Source: Pogonophryne albipinna
Lineage: Eukaryota > Chordata > Actinopteri > Perciformes > Artedidraconidae
DNA: 64,000 nt
Reading direction: 5' to 3'
Assembly (NCBI GenBank): GCA_028583405.1
Contig: CM053248.1
Location: 23,052,543-23,116,542, forward strand
Below the pieces are notes generated by a model that was not told the origin of the DNA, did not search any database, and worked only from the letters and a program-made list of their open reading frames with translations. Position numbers and translations under genes: made by a program. Every line of letters begins with the position of its first letter. Position 1 is the first letter of the stretch. This document shows, one piece after another, positions 1-34,710 of this stretch.

Positions 1-3000
1 TGTAAAAGGTACAATTGGTCTGTTTTATTTGGTATATTGGATTTCTTGCAGGGAATTTGCTCCTCTAAAACAATCAAGATGAGAACATTATACCTGCAGA
101 TAGTTATAATCTGCATCCCCCCTTGGCTTTACGGAGCTCTATAGTGCGTCTGACAACTTAACTGTTCTGTTTCACTATCACTGCTCTCACGTTTTCAGTG
201 TAACCAGAAAAACACATTTGAAAAAGTCAACGTGTAACCTGTCTAATAAAAAACATGGCACATTTCCTATATACATACAGTACACCATATTTACCTTAGA
301 ATTGATCATGTGTCAATGTTCAAGATGCAGGCAAGTGTCCCAGAAAATGAATTCTTGACCGATAGTAATTACCCATCTTGTAGGCTAATCCAGCCACAGC
401 TACAGTATATTTACTACCAATCGGTGTGCTGACGTAATGCATTTGAAGTACTCGAAATTGGTACTTGTGACTTTTACAATAATGATCAAAACAGCCTACT
501 TAGAAGAGGTAATTGAAAAACCTCTGGGCTTTCCTTAGATCATATGAATGTCAAAGTCTAACATCTAATTTATTATTTTTGAAAAGCAAAAATAAAACTT
601 CAGTGTGTACTCATTTAAAAGAGGAGATAAGATATTTGACTCTATTTTTATGTCATTATTAGCGAATAATATCCAACTGGTTGGAAACATGTAGATATTT
701 ATAAACTAACATCTTATCTGTGTTTTAATTTGTCTGTGGTATCAATTTATTATAACTGCACATCACTGCAGATACATGTATACTCATGGTAAGTCAGACT
801 TTTGTTTGAAGTTGATATTATGGCACAAGTTAATTCTCACATAATTTACAAGGTGTTTTTTTTGTTGTTAATTTGATCAAACGTTCTGCTTACCTGAAAT
901 AAAAAGATCATCAAAACAGCCGAGATTTGTCATGTCTAAGCTTTAATTTCATGAATAAAAAAACAATACAATAAACAATTATGCCACCTTTTAATAAATA
1001 ACAATTTTCCCTTCTTCAGGAATCTTTCTCTCTTATTTTTGCAATGTATAAGCGCTCAATGAAAGAGTCGGAGGATTATTGCTCCCTCAACATGAACAGT
1101 GCACATGGGTCACACACAAATAAAATAACATGCTTGTTGCTTGACCTCGTCTGGTCTCCCTTCTTCACTCCTCTATTTCTATTTTATACAGTAAAATCTC
1201 TGGAAATACAGTTCCCACACTGTCTTTTTCTCTTACTGAGGGAAAAGTGTTTGAGGGAAACAAAGACTCATGGGAAAATGATGGTATTTAGGGTTAAACA
1301 TCAGGGATAGCTGATTGTAAAAGCTGATATATCCAGCAGGGGTCGTTCCTGAGGCTTCTGAAAGCATTTTTCTGCTGTTTGATGGGAGATCTTGCACTCA
1401 TGTAGGTGCAGGAGTTAAAACCACACAACCAACCACAGCACGTAAAAATAAATAACTGACATCGTCCACAGGCCAGAGATCACTTGAATGTTTCTGCAAT
1501 GCCATCATTAAGTCTAAACTAATTTACTTTCTATTAATTGCACTTGAAATAAGAATTGTCGATAGGTTTACCTTCATAAGGTACATCAAGAATCATCACC
1601 TTTTCCTCTGTTTGACGTCAACATAAACATTAAATAGTAAATCTTTTGGAAACGATACACAAGCAACATACAATATATTCTGTTTTCAGCATAAAATCAG
1701 CAATGGCAAAATCATTGCCATTTAACTTTGTTATTTAAATGTTCAGGTTAAGGGCTAAACTGCCAGACAGTTTGACCCTTTTGCATCAAAATTGTGCTCA
1801 GATCATTTTGCCAAGTGCTGCAGTCCCAGTATTTATATAATGTTAATGTAAAACCAGCAAAGCTAAGAAAAGAGCTTGAATGTGAAACCTTAAAACAGGG
1901 GCACAGGATTTTAAAAATATATAGAAATACTGAAGTCAGTAGGAGTCCAATCCAAAAGGGCTGCCTTCAAATAGTGACCAGACACTAAACACAATGTTGG
2001 TAAAATGGTGTAATTATTCAGATTATCCAAAAATAATAAGACAATTTAAAATCATTAATGTTTCGGCAGATTTACCTACATTAAGGTCTACATTTAATTT
2101 GACATATAATTTCCCTGTCAGAAGAACTCATTGATTAGTTTAACTTTTGTCCCGTGTACATTTTATGTTTAATAATATTGTATGCCAGTTCCAAATGTAC
2201 AAATTGAACTCCCCTTAGTCCGCAAGGCCTCTAAATTGACTGAAGACATTTTTTATTCATCAAACATGAAGGCTTTGAAGGAATAGCTCCACATTAAGTC
2301 AAATAACCTTACTATTTGTATGACTGAGAAATTAGAAGATTATAAACATTCTTAAGTCTGTAGTAAACCAGGAGGCATAAAGCAAAAAGACAGGTGAAAG
2401 AAGCTAGCCCTGCTGAAAAAAACTTTACCAACCGACTGCTCTTAGGCTCACACATAAATGTTTGGTACTGTTTGTTTGAGAGTCTCAAAAACGACACTGT
2501 GCTTAAAGCTTGTTTTCAGGAGTTGATGAGTTGTACACTTCATACTTCAAACAATTGATGTATTTCACATGCAGATGAATGGTAAAAAAATAATTTAAGC
2601 CTCTGGGGGATATTAATGTCGAAATTTAGGAAAACTTGATGACGCATTGAGGAGTTTAGCATCAGTAGGCCATAAGCTATAGGTGAGTGATTTCAACATA
2701 GTGGCTCGGGGAAACATATATTAAACATTTGACCTGGGATAAACCATTGTTGATAACCTAGAACTGTGAATGTGTAATTTAAAAACCATATTCAACTCAG
2801 TAATAGACACACTGCAATACTACGCCATTAACAGATTACAGGAGTTTTCGGTTTTTAGGTATTTTAAGCTTGCAGATTTTATTTTTGATTTAATTTCTCC
2901 CTCAGAAAAGACTAAAGTAACCCTGAACTGCACCGAGCGAGTGTCTGCCTGTCGCCTCCAGTGTTGTCTGAGGCCAAGCACACCTGGTGAGGAATGAGGA

Positions 3001-3960
3001 GCAGATCTCTGATCAGCGCCGACTGAGGCCTCACTCTTCATTTCTGTCACCAGGTTGGGAGCCGGGACTCTTGTCAGCCAGTGTCACGACATGATGAGCC
3101 CGAAGACTAGGGGGGAAATGCAGAGTGCCTGTCTGGTCACTTTGTGCTTCCTGTTTATCGTGGGTCTCAGGGTGACAGTGCCTCGTCTTTTACCTACAGG
3201 TGCATGTGGTCATTCTGAATGACCCACTTTTCACTTGACAGCAGCTCTGTTGCTCTGCTACTACTGTACAGAAAGGGTTTGGGAAGACTTGCAGCTCTAC
3301 AGCAAAGAAGATTAAGATGTTGTAAATAAATTTAACCGGACGTAAAAAAGTGACTAAAGATCTCTGCTAGGTTTGTCTCCTAATCCCGAGTTCAATCTCA
3401 CTCAATTGTCCGTCCCAGCTACTTTATAGTCAAGATGGCGTCTACGATAATAAAAACTGGATGAACTTTAATTACTCATAACATTTTGGTTATGGAATCG
3501 ATCAACAGATGCTTTGGTTAAAAAATGAAACTAACCTTTAAGTTTTTCAACTACAGCAATGGAACAAATGTGGCCTGAACCTGAACCAACTAGGTAAGAA
3601 TTGTTTTTAGCCTACCCGCTAGCCGGAAGTGCCTTTCAAAACTGGAGAGGATGTTTTTCACTTGCATGAGGGGTCCGCAAGTCATTTACGTAACATAATA
3701 GGTATTTCAAAATACAGTATATTAATCAAAGGAACGATGGGATGTCTTTGAGCATACAGACATGTGTGAGGGATCAGCCTTAGACAGATATATGAACGCA
3801 CATAACTGAACACATTATTACTAGGCTCAGGCCTGGCTGAGATAACACTGTGGTTATGTTCATCTACAGTGCGTGCAGTTTATGTGTGTTTTAAGCTGTC
3901 ACACTTCTGTCTGCCAATACTGTTTTCCAATTATGTCGTCATCAATGCTAGTATTGATTT
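1..3960. other. AT-rich intergenic DNA without a recognised gene
   Basis: Only short chance ORFs occur on either strand. A locally GC-richer patch at about 2920-3200 has no open frame with recognisable protein similarity; it could be regulatory, but nothing in the sequence proves this. Confidence 0.5.
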
Positions 3961-3970
3961 CAGTCTTTGT

Positions 3971-4013
3971 TTGTGTGTGTGTGTGTGTGTGTGTATGTGT
4001 GTGTGTGTGTGTG
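3971..4013. repeat. (TG)n microsatellite
   Basis: About 21 TG units with one TA interruption. Short Cys-Val repeat ORFs over it are artefacts. Confidence 0.9.
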
Positions 4014-4399
4014 GTGACAAGAGCATTCGCAGATTCATTCACAACAGTAAGAGGCTAGGCCTTTGTTATTTGAGGCCTTTTTTCCCTTGATCGAAGCATT
4101 AGCTATGAGCTTGAATGCTTCAGAAACAACAAGTAACTTTTCCATGCTTGATTCAATGATTAACAAATCTTAAAACTTGTGAAATTCTATTAAGTTTCCT
4201 CCTGCCCAGGGTGTCGTCTTTAAATGTATCTTTTTGGCAACAATCTGAAGAAATTCTGTTCAAAGTTATACCAATGTTACCACCCATTTAACCGGCTGTT
4301 AACTTTTGAAGCAGGTGACATATTAAAGAATGTCTATTCTCTTAAATAATTCAATATCAAAATTGTTTTTGGTAATTAAGTTTAACTGATTAATCGACA

Positions 4400-25091
<20,692 letters not shown>

Positions 25092-25092
<1 letters not shown>

Positions 25093-25217
25093 TAGCAGCC
25101 CCGCTCCCGGTCTGTGCGTAATGTCATAAGGCTCCGCTGTTGCGTCCAGTTCAATAAGAGTATGCACAATAAATACAAAGCACAAAACGACTGTTATTCT
25201 CAGCAGCGCACAGACAT
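25092..25217 (-). promoter_or_regulatory. tbx21 leader with two short upstream ORFs
   Basis: Reading the minus strand toward the start codon, one ATG at 25217 opens a 5-codon ORF ending TGA at 25200. A second ATG at 25127 opens an 11-codon ORF whose TAA (25092-25094) shares its last A with the main ATG, giving TAATGG. The main start has C at -3 and G at +4, a modest context. Neither uORF is in the tbx21 frame. Translational control is inferred, and depends on the unknown transcription start lying upstream of 25127 or 25217. Confidence 0.5.
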
Positions 25218-25224
25218 GCCACAA

Positions 25225-28200
25225 CTTTTTAAATGCAGTGTCTCACTCGGTCAAAGCATATAATTTAAGTGATCAGCTCACACCGCCTCATTAAGATATT
25301 TATCTATAAACTTTTTTATTACCCGTGCAGCTGATTGTCTATTTTGACGCCTGGAGTCGCTACTAGTGACTCAAACACACGCTCAGGTTTTCTAACCTAT
25401 GATATATACATGTTGTATTTGGTCATATTGTGGAGGTGTGTCTGATGTGGAGGGAGGACGTGATAGGCTCCAGATATGAAAGAGCCTTCCCCCGATCACA
25501 CACAACACACATCACACACACTGCCCTTAGTAAAAACGAAGTGTAAGTTGCTCTAAACATTGAAGAATAATATTATTTAAAATAAAAACACAACAGGAAA
25601 TAACATACTAAAAAATAACTGATGTAATATAACAATTGAGTGCCAACAAACTCAATTTTGGGGACAATTTTGTCTATTTTCGTTCTTTACATTAATAATT
25701 AACGTTATCATGATAAGTGTCCTGCAAGGAATTGAATTAAAACCAAACATTATTCATTAGGCCAATTAATTAAATTATTTCGTATAAGACATAACATTAA
25801 CTTAACTTAATATGAAATGCATATTTTGCTTTGGGTTCATACGTTTCACGTCATATGATTCTATGTGTTGTAAATGTAATTATAAGACGAATGATTAATA
25901 ATATATTTAAAAAAATAACTTGTTTTTTCCTAATGGATCTTCCTAAAAAACATGGTTTGACACTGTAAGCTTATCGGTTAGCACATAAGCGATATATGGT
26001 CATTTAATACAAAATGAAACAAAACATCTTTGCCTTTTTTTGTCGCGTGATATTATGAGCTTTTTCTTTTTTTTAACGCATTTTTTTCACACGTTCCTCC
26101 CCGGTGACGGCTTAATCCACAACCGGTTATTCTCATTTTTTATTTGAATGATGAAAATCTATGATTTTTGTTAGTAATGACGAGTAATGAAGCTGTGTGA
26201 ATATTAAATGGATTTAATTTCCCTATTAGGCTATAACAGTCGTCACGTAGTGTTATATTATGAGAAGCATTTTTTAATTTGTATGAATTAAATACACACC
26301 AATTAATACATAGAAAAAGTACAACTCAAATTCAGGTCATGAAAACATGAAATTAATAAAAAATATGTTTTTATACTTTTCTCACTTTCTTTTATTTGTT
26401 GTTGATAACTCACTAGAAAACTTAGAATGATAATGATGTCCGAAGGGGAAGTTAGTGAGTAGTTCAGCCTCTAAGATAAAAGACATGAGAAGAATCTCCA
26501 GGCAGAAATATATATCTAAGACTCAAAATGATCTCACTCCCTGCAGCACAGGCCCTCAGTATTTACATGTTTACATGGATCTTGGTGTTGGCCTTTATGA
26601 TTTTCACATGCTTGGTGTTGTTGGTCACAAGTTGCCAGTTGTGGCAGCATCAGGGAAGGTTTCAGTCCCAGGCAAATGTTCATTATTAACTTTCACAAAC
26701 GTGGTTGTTGAAGCATCATACAGTACGTAACCAATCACACATCATTTGATCTTGAAACAGAAAGGTTTGTAACACAGCAGCATTCTCTGCTCTTTAAAGG
26801 TATAATCACTTACATATCTGTATGAAAACAAGTATAGACATGTCATGTATTTGGTTGGGTTACTCCAAATACTTTAAACCATTTTAAACCCAGAGAAATC
26901 CATAATTGTAATTGAGGTAACCCTTTGTTTCATTTCTTCGTCTGTAGCCTAATGGCGTGGAATCCCCTTTGAGCATGTGTCACGGTTTTGGTTGTTCGCT
27001 ATATGCTTCCCTAGATTTACCTTTTTTATGCAGTTTTAATAAGTAACATTCCTTTGTAAAACGTTTTAGGTCATTTTAAGATGATGAAAGATGTTGTTCT
27101 CCGGGTGCCTGATCTTAAGTTCTCAGAAACAAGCTAAGCCAAGGTTAGCAGTAGCTATTCAGATTGTTACGAGAAACTGCTTTATTCACATGTTTATTCT
27201 TGAAATTACTGCATCTGTTTGTTTTTGAGTGGAGGATACAAATGCAGGTAATTCGGCTCTCAATGCAGAGGAACTTCCAAGTCCCGAGCTACTTTACGAT
27301 GTCTCCAACATTATTTTGATTGAGGTCATAGTGGCAGAAAATGTTGTAGGCCTACGTTTAAGAGCTTTTAGCGTCTTTTTTTGATGTTGCTGATCAGCTC
27401 AGTGTGAACAGAGAATCATAATCTCAGGTGAAAGAGATAACCCTGGGGTATAAACAGCGACACACACATTAATAGTTGAAACCCCCCTCCAGTGCAGGTA
27501 TGACACAGTTATCCCCCTCACACTGTCACCGCTCCGTGTCTCTCGTAGCAAGGTGAGCTCATAAGGGCACACGCTGAAGTCATCAGTGTTGACACTGGTA
27601 GCGAGAGGGCAACAGTGTGAGCGACACAAGCGCCGCCACAGCCAGCCAGGCGTGTTCACCCCACCCCCCATCACCACCTCCAGCTGGAGTCACCATTTCC
27701 TCCGCTCAGCTCTTCCTGCTTCCGGAAACAGCGCCGGGCTATCACCTTGTGAAGCACAATCAACTTTCATTTACTCCTGGAAGTGTTAATAGCACGTCAG
27801 GTGGCTCTCGTGTTCTCATGCATGGGAAAATCGCAGAGTGAAAGCAGAAGAACAGGATAAACCATTTTAATGTGGATGTAAATCCACCCTTTTCAATTAA
27901 CAGATTACATTTGGATTTATCCAGAATCTGCTGCTAGTTTGCACATGTGCCTGCAGAAATGTCTGAGCTCCAGAAAAGGTCAGGTGGAATGGCCTTCCCC
28001 TATTCTCCTTAAATATCAATACACGCAGCTATATCTCCTACTAACCCTGTATAAATGTAAACTGGTTTAAACCCTTTCAAGCTCTCTTTGTTTCTACTTT
28101 CTGTCTTGTTTCCCCGATTCATGTGCAAGTTCTGGAATATCAAAGGCATTCATTCCAACATTAGCTAGCCTATAGGCTATGCTAGTTTAGATAAGTACAT

Positions 28201-31200
28201 TTCTCAGATCATGTGGTCGTCTGCCTGCATCTTTCCTTGCAAAAAATAGGCCTACAATTTTCAGATAGAGGCGGTTATCATTATGAAAGAAAAATACGAA
28301 ATAGTGAATGTAAAAAAAGTCTGGCCTCCATGATCCCCCGTCAGAGATGTGCCTCAGAAAGCTTTCCCCTTTTTTACCCCCTTATAGGCGCTGCCTGTGT
28401 CTCATTCTGTGTGAGAGGAAGTTCTGAAAAGTGAATTATAATCGCCCTCATACTTGCAGACATGATAGGCAACTGGACACTAGTAAAATCTTGACGGCTG
28501 TAAAATAATCTTGTAAAAAGTGAGTGTGGTGGACTTGAGCTGACAGATTTAGACATGATAGATGGGCACATCCGCAGATGTCTTAACGTGTCTTCATTAA
28601 CGGTTTCACCTGACCGCTCAATTAAAACAGATGATATCTTGTGAAAAGGAAGACATGGTGATGATAACCAGGTTGTGAGAAATACACCCTGAAATCATCT
28701 GGTTGTTAGAAATATATAACAGGTTTTTATATCTGTAATAAATGACAGTTTGGATTTCTCACTCACATTAAAGGCATCAGTTTGCGTGAGATTAAGAACT
28801 TGTAAGGCAGTCAAACAGCGTCTGAACCTTCTTCCCAAGCACTTTTCCAATGTTGGAGTTTCAGACCATTTTTGTAACTTTCAGAAGCCAGGGATCGAAC
28901 AATAACACTTGATTCAGGGAGCTGTTGCTCAGGTATATCAAAACCGAAGTTAAGAGCATTCTATCAAGTCAAAGTTCATGTTCTGTTGCAGGACAGTCAT
29001 CCCGGCCTCTTACGGCATTAATAAAGTCCTGTAACATCGCCCAACTTCCTTCTTTGTTCCTGACAATCCTGCCTGGTATCAACAAATGGCATTAAATAAC
29101 ACACCAATTTGTTTTTGCATACAACCACTACACAGTCTTTGCTTTTAATGTGTCATTTTCTGCTTCATTTATATTGAATGCTCATTAAGTCATATTACTT
29201 CCTTTCACCCAGAAAAAGCAGTTTCTCTCACGAGTCTAACACAAACAGTTGAGTTATATACAGTGACAACTTAACTTACGTAACTTCATTTATGTAACAA
29301 ACATCATTTAAAACCCAACCCAAACTATGATCTTTTTTCGAAACACAACCAATCTGTTTTTGTAATTTTCACTTTGATTTTAAAACCGCATGTGATGAAA
29401 GGGAACGCTGCATTTAATGACATGCTAGTAGCTTATTTTTGTTGACATTTTCAACGTTTCTCTTGGGAGTCTTGTACACGTCTCCCACAGATGTCTTTGG
29501 ATGAGTTCTTCCGACTGAACCCTTTAGGTGGGTATAGTTTTGATGCTGACAGCGCTTAGTTTACAGCTTGTTCCAGCGGAATCTGCACTGGAAAGACCAC
29601 CGGCCCCCATTTGAAACCTGAGTAGGCTGCATGTTTCTCTAACTCATGACCACAATGTTCACTATGTCAAACGCATATTTATGCTTGTTGGTAAAACACA
29701 TTTCCTGTATACTGTATTCCAGCCAAAACAGCTTGATTGAATACTCAGCCTAACTTCTTAATAATGTGTTTTTTTAATTTTACTGTTATCCTCATTGCTT
29801 CAAGTTTCAAGTCAACTATTCCTTTCAGGTGTAAGACCACCTCAGCCACAAATATCCACGTCTGGACATAATGCCGATGTGGGTGGGCATGGCATGTCTG
29901 ACAGACTTCACAAATCAAACCCGGTGCACAGGCTGAGCCAGGGCATCAGTTTCACTGGGACTCCAGTTTGGTGCACATAGAAAGCAGTCTAATTACAACA
30001 TATGACGTTTCCTCATGTAGCATGGGAGATTTATGTCTTGCTTCCAAGTGAAAATAACTATGTAGTCATTAAATCATAAGAATCTCTGAGTTTGATGAAC
30101 TACCGGACACTGATTTATTTATCTGATGTAATTAGGCAGTTGAAATCATCAAAAAGAGTGTAATCTATGATGAGCAGGAAAATATTGATGGTGTTAAATC
30201 CATATTTTCGTATTTCAAATCCTATATACATGTTCTTTGGAGGCTTTTGAATCTAAAAACCAACTCAAACACAGTAAGAGTAATAGTTTGCCGTTTTAGA
30301 TTTAATAGAGAAAGTCATTTTTAAATACTTATTTTTTGTCTAAAATGCCCAATTGTGACTCCTTTGTTCTCGAAATCTTGTTTTGTTCCACTGTATCTCC
30401 ATTTTAGGAGCACCAGTAACCAGTTAGAGCTTTATTGCCTGATTCAGAAGACATTGTAACCTGAAACGCTACATAACCAGATGAGGTTCTTATGCTTCAC
30501 CAAGCTGAGGTGTTGACAAGTTAATTTTAAAACCAGGGTAAAAATGTGATGAAGCCTGGCTTGAGTTTGGGTGTGTTTGCGCGGCATTGCCGGGAGCAGG
30601 TGTTTCGATGCTGTGAGTATCAGAAGTGAGGTTGTCCCTAATAATCACCATGTAAACGTTTCTCATTAGGCTGACTTAGCTGGAGCTCAGCCTTCTCCAA
30701 AGATCCTGATGAACGTCTTCCTGTCTGTGGCACTGGTTCATAATTAACGCAGCATATGTTTATTCAAATCTCTGCACGGGTGTGAAAGAGGGCTTCAGGA
30801 GGCACCACCCACAGAGACTGTGAAAACAGAGGGTGGTGGAATTAAGTGAGGAAAGACAGAATGGAGAAATCTTGTGAGATCCAGATAGAGTGAGATAGAA
30901 AAGATAGCACTTAGTGCTCAGCGGAATTTGCACAATTTGCTCATGAACTCTTGGTGAAGTGCAAATGTATTCCTCAGCAACCCAGAAACAAACAAGCTGC
31001 CACTTCCTTCGCCTATAATTAGCTGGTAATCAATGCTGGGTGGGTTTCTGTCCTGTCAGGCATCCCATAGCCATCGTGGGGCAACACTAGACCTGCAGCT
31101 GTACTCTCAGGTCTCAGATGACAATCCAACATAAAGAACATTAAGCCATGTTTTCGGAAAGTGTTCTTTGCTTAATCGAGCTTCCTGAAAAACAGGCTAA

Positions 31201-33339
31201 CAGGATTCACTTTTGTAAGATTTGAATACAACTTCAAGTAAGGCTATGTTGCCTTTTTCCTCTTATGTGAACTTTTGAGGATATTTGTGACAAAAAGCTG
31301 AAAAACCCACCACCTCCCTGATTCCCAGGGGAGTTCGTAGACAGCTCCATTGGCACATGTTGCGGTGTGACTCCCCCAGACATTTGCTACTTTCTCCAAG
31401 AGCTTGTTTAAGAGAGGGGAGTGTTGTGGTGGGAGAGTAATTGGACAGTGTGCACTCTCTTGTTGGCCTATGAACCCTTGCTAACCCCGATAAACACGCA
31501 GAGAGTGCGTGTAAGCTTAAGGCAACAAGCAGCAGCTCTCTGGCTCCGACACTCCACAGTCAGATGTGACCTTTCAGCATGAAAATATTACGCACCCAAA
31601 ACCGGACTCAGCTTCATTCCGTTAATTAGATTAGTTTTTAACATCAACACATAGTCCTCTTCACTTTGAGCTCCTATCATTTGTAAAATTGAAATCCTGG
31701 TTTGAAGAAATGTGTAAGATTCTTTTATTTCATTTAGCACTTGCCCACCACTAAAATCCAGGCAGAGATTTTCTCTCTTTTTAACTCTTTTTGTGTTTTT
31801 CCGTCAACATCCTCCTAAATCTCTTAGCCTTTTTCATGATGTCTTGGGCCTGCACAAGGTCTGACTCAGAATTTGAGTGATCACAGACTGGGGTTTGAAT
31901 GCTGTGTGTGTCAAAACTTTCACAATGACTTTCAGGTATTTAATTTAATCTCTAGGTTTTCAAGAAAACCTATCTAGCTACATTTAAACCACCTGCATGA
32001 AACCTTACTCATTTTGAACTCTGCTCAGAAGAGGCCTCTACAGCACTAGTGCTAATGTAATCTGTTGAGCCTAAATTACAAATGTATTCTTCAATCAAAA
32101 TATATTATGCAACACATAGTCTGCGCAGTGATATGAGGTATAGTGATGACCTAGCTATTGGAGGGGTTTTCCGGTAATTTAGTGTCGCATTTTCATAATG
32201 TTGGGGACAACAATGTAGAGCAGCAAAGAGGAACGTGCCCTAAATAGATTAAGCTTCAAACACTGGATCCTACACTTATCATAATCAAAGTGTTTGAAAA
32301 AGCCCACCCTGTCTGGTGAATATTCACGTCTTATAAACTTCACACCCACAGTTCATACCACAGACTTTCTGTAAAACCTTTTTGGTCTGCAAGCCTAAAC
32401 CAAGTAAACAATGAGCATAAGGCTAAGTACTCTTCATCATAAAAAAACAACATTTTCTCTAAAAGCACAGAATAAGTTTTCAATAGGGGTATCTCAATCA
32501 AAATTACAAAAAAATTCCCACTGAGTTTGGAGTTTGCTTAACTGTCAGCTTCTAATTGTTGAGATTATTAAGAGAGGCTGTTGGGAAAACTGGTAAAAAC
32601 ACTGGATAAAGGAATTTTGTCTTAGAATTGTGGCACTATTCAGCTATAGTGCTAATGTTATCTGCTTGTTTCTCTCATTATGCGGAACTAATACATATTG
32701 TACATTTTTATTACACATAATCAAAAAAATGAAAGTGCATAGGAAAAGTATAGGTCATATGGTTTACATTTAATGCACTGCAAGCAGCTAGTAGAACTGA
32801 CAGATTCACGAGCCACAATAATTTAAACTAGGATCTGACTGATGGTTGGTTTTGCTTACAAGCCCAACCTTGCTGGTGCTCATGTAGGTTCATTCATGCT
32901 GGGTTGGGCATATGGGGCCTGCAGATCCTTGGGAGGTCCACACAACACTGGCAGCTTTATGTTTCTCGGACAGACAGCGCAGTGCCCAACTATGACAAAA
33001 CAGGGCAGCTGTGCACTTCCCCACATTCCTCTGGCCTGCTCCATGAACGCAGATCACCAACCTCCCATCAATCTCCCCCCAAAACATTGCCTTACAGGCA
33101 CCATACATCTCCACACACACCATGTACACCTCATATGCAGACAGACACCCCACCTCAGCCGACGTCCACTTGCCCTCCGACTACATTAAGAAATCATCAC
33201 CCTTGTCAGGTTCAAGCTGACCCTGCTATACTAAGTGCTACTGTCAGGGTCACCTGCACGGCTGCAGCTACTGTTGGGGATTTAATCACCACCAAATGAG
33301 AAGCTCATGGAAGGTTGGGCATAGAGAGCTATGGAGTCA
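25225..33339. other. upstream intergenic region of tbx21
   Basis: Eight kilobases with only short chance ORFs. The tbx21 promoter must lie in the first part; AT-rich elements such as TTTATAGATAAAT (minus strand, about 25298-25310) exist, but no TATA box can be assigned with confidence. No neighbour gene (for example tbkbp1, next to TBX21 in mammals) was recognised here. Confidence 0.45.
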
Positions 33340-33347
33340 ATGTGAGC

Positions 33348-33964
33348 CAGAGTCCTGCACGGGTCTGACTTTCAAGACCCACTCCCGCCCCGCACCCGCG
33401 ACGTGCAATACCGAACCCGCCCCGCTAGCCGCACATATTGCCAATTAGTTCCGCAAACCGACCCGACCCGTCGGCACAACACCCGCAAATCGACCCGAAC
33501 CCGCATATCCTATGAGCAGTGAAAACATGCAATTATTAACACACGCAGTTGCGTATTTGGCTCAAAAGGCGTGGGATGTTCGTTATTTTCTCCATCTAGG
33601 ATGACACCAAAAGCCTCCCAGACGTTGGATTTCGCTCTTGAGGAAGAGTTATTGACAATGCTGTATTCTCCGAGCTTCGTCTTCACCTCAGCCATTTCGA
33701 ATGTGGCGCGCTCAGCAGCAGATTGATGCGGTGCAGAGGTTATGATTATGCGCCGTCCCGCGGGGGAGAGGTCTGAGGATTTAACCATTACATTATTATT
33801 ATTTGTAATATATTTATTATGCAACACCCGCGACCCGACCCGACCCGACACGCATCTTCTTTGTTTTACCCAGAACCGAACCCAGAATTTTTTTTTTTTA
33901 TATACCACCCGCGAATAACTTTTTTTGCGGGTCACGCGGGTACCCGACCCGATGCAGGACTCTG
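33348..33964. mobile_element. hAT MITE with 8-bp target duplication and BED-finger relic
   Basis: Left end CAGAGTCCTGCACGGGTC and right end GATGCAGGACTCTG are inverted repeats. Flanks are ATGTGAGC (33340-33347) and CTGTGAGC (33965-33972), 7 of 8 identical, the hAT duplication length. CCCGACCC-type repeats fill both ends. On the minus strand around 33530-33705 a frame reads MAEVKTKLGEYSIV, then AKSNVWEAFGVILDGEN, resembling the start of a BED-type zinc finger from a hAT transposase. No catalytic domain remains. Confidence 0.75.
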
Positions 33965-34339
33965 CTGTGAGCCCATGCAGACTGACTATTAAACGTTTGA
34001 GTTTCCCCACCTCGACATTTTCTCTGTATGACTGAAATTGTGAATGAGTGGTTGTAGTTGTGTGGTTGTGTTTCTATTGGCCAATGGCCCAGAGTAGGTA
34101 CTTGGCATGTTGCCACGCTATGACTTATGTTTTCATGTGAGTAAGAGAGAGAATGAGGGTGAAAGTGAGTGTTTCCATGATTTTCTGCACAACCAAATAT
34201 GCGTTTTTCTGAGAAGTTTGAATGTGGAATAATTTATGAAAAATTGAATAAATAAGAGAGAAATACATTGGACGTAAGCTTTCTTGCAGTGTGTAAGATG
34301 AGACAATTGATGCAACTTTTATGTTTGTAGAGTAAAAGG

Positions 34340-34710
34340 AGGCTACAGCAAGGAGGTAGCAAGCTTAGCTTAGCATAATGCAGGACGTGGACAAAGCTAG
34401 CCTGGCCCTGTAGAAAGGTAACAAAATCTGACCTACGTGCACTGTAAAGGTCACATATTAACACTATATATAGTTTGTTAAATACAAGGTAGAAATTAGC
34501 AATTCAAACAAGAAAACATGGCTAACCTGGCTCGCTAACAAATGATCTGGCATCCATAAACCTGCAATTCATAATTTTTTACACATTGTTTAGAGATTAA
34601 ATAAACTGTGCTTTGCTGATAAATGATGTATTCATTTATGTAAATATTGTTACCTTTGGACAGAGCCAGGATAGCTGTTTCCTCCTGTTTATGCTAAGCT
34701 AACCTTCAAT
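34340..34710. repeat. fold-back dispersed repeat (GCTAGCCTGGCCCTGT family)
   Basis: Left part reads AGCTTAGCATAATGCAGG, then GCTAGCCTGGCCCTGTAGAA. The right part at 34660-34705 carries the inverted words CAGAGCCAGGATAGCTGTTT and TTATGCTAAGCTAA. A further partial copy occurs at 48978. A familiar teleost interspersed pattern, recognised from memory. Confidence 0.5.

Noticed and set aside
32842..33299. Overlapping 115- and 131-codon plus-strand ORFs
   Set aside because: Overlapping frames with low-complexity Thr/Pro/His composition, no domain or splice evidence.
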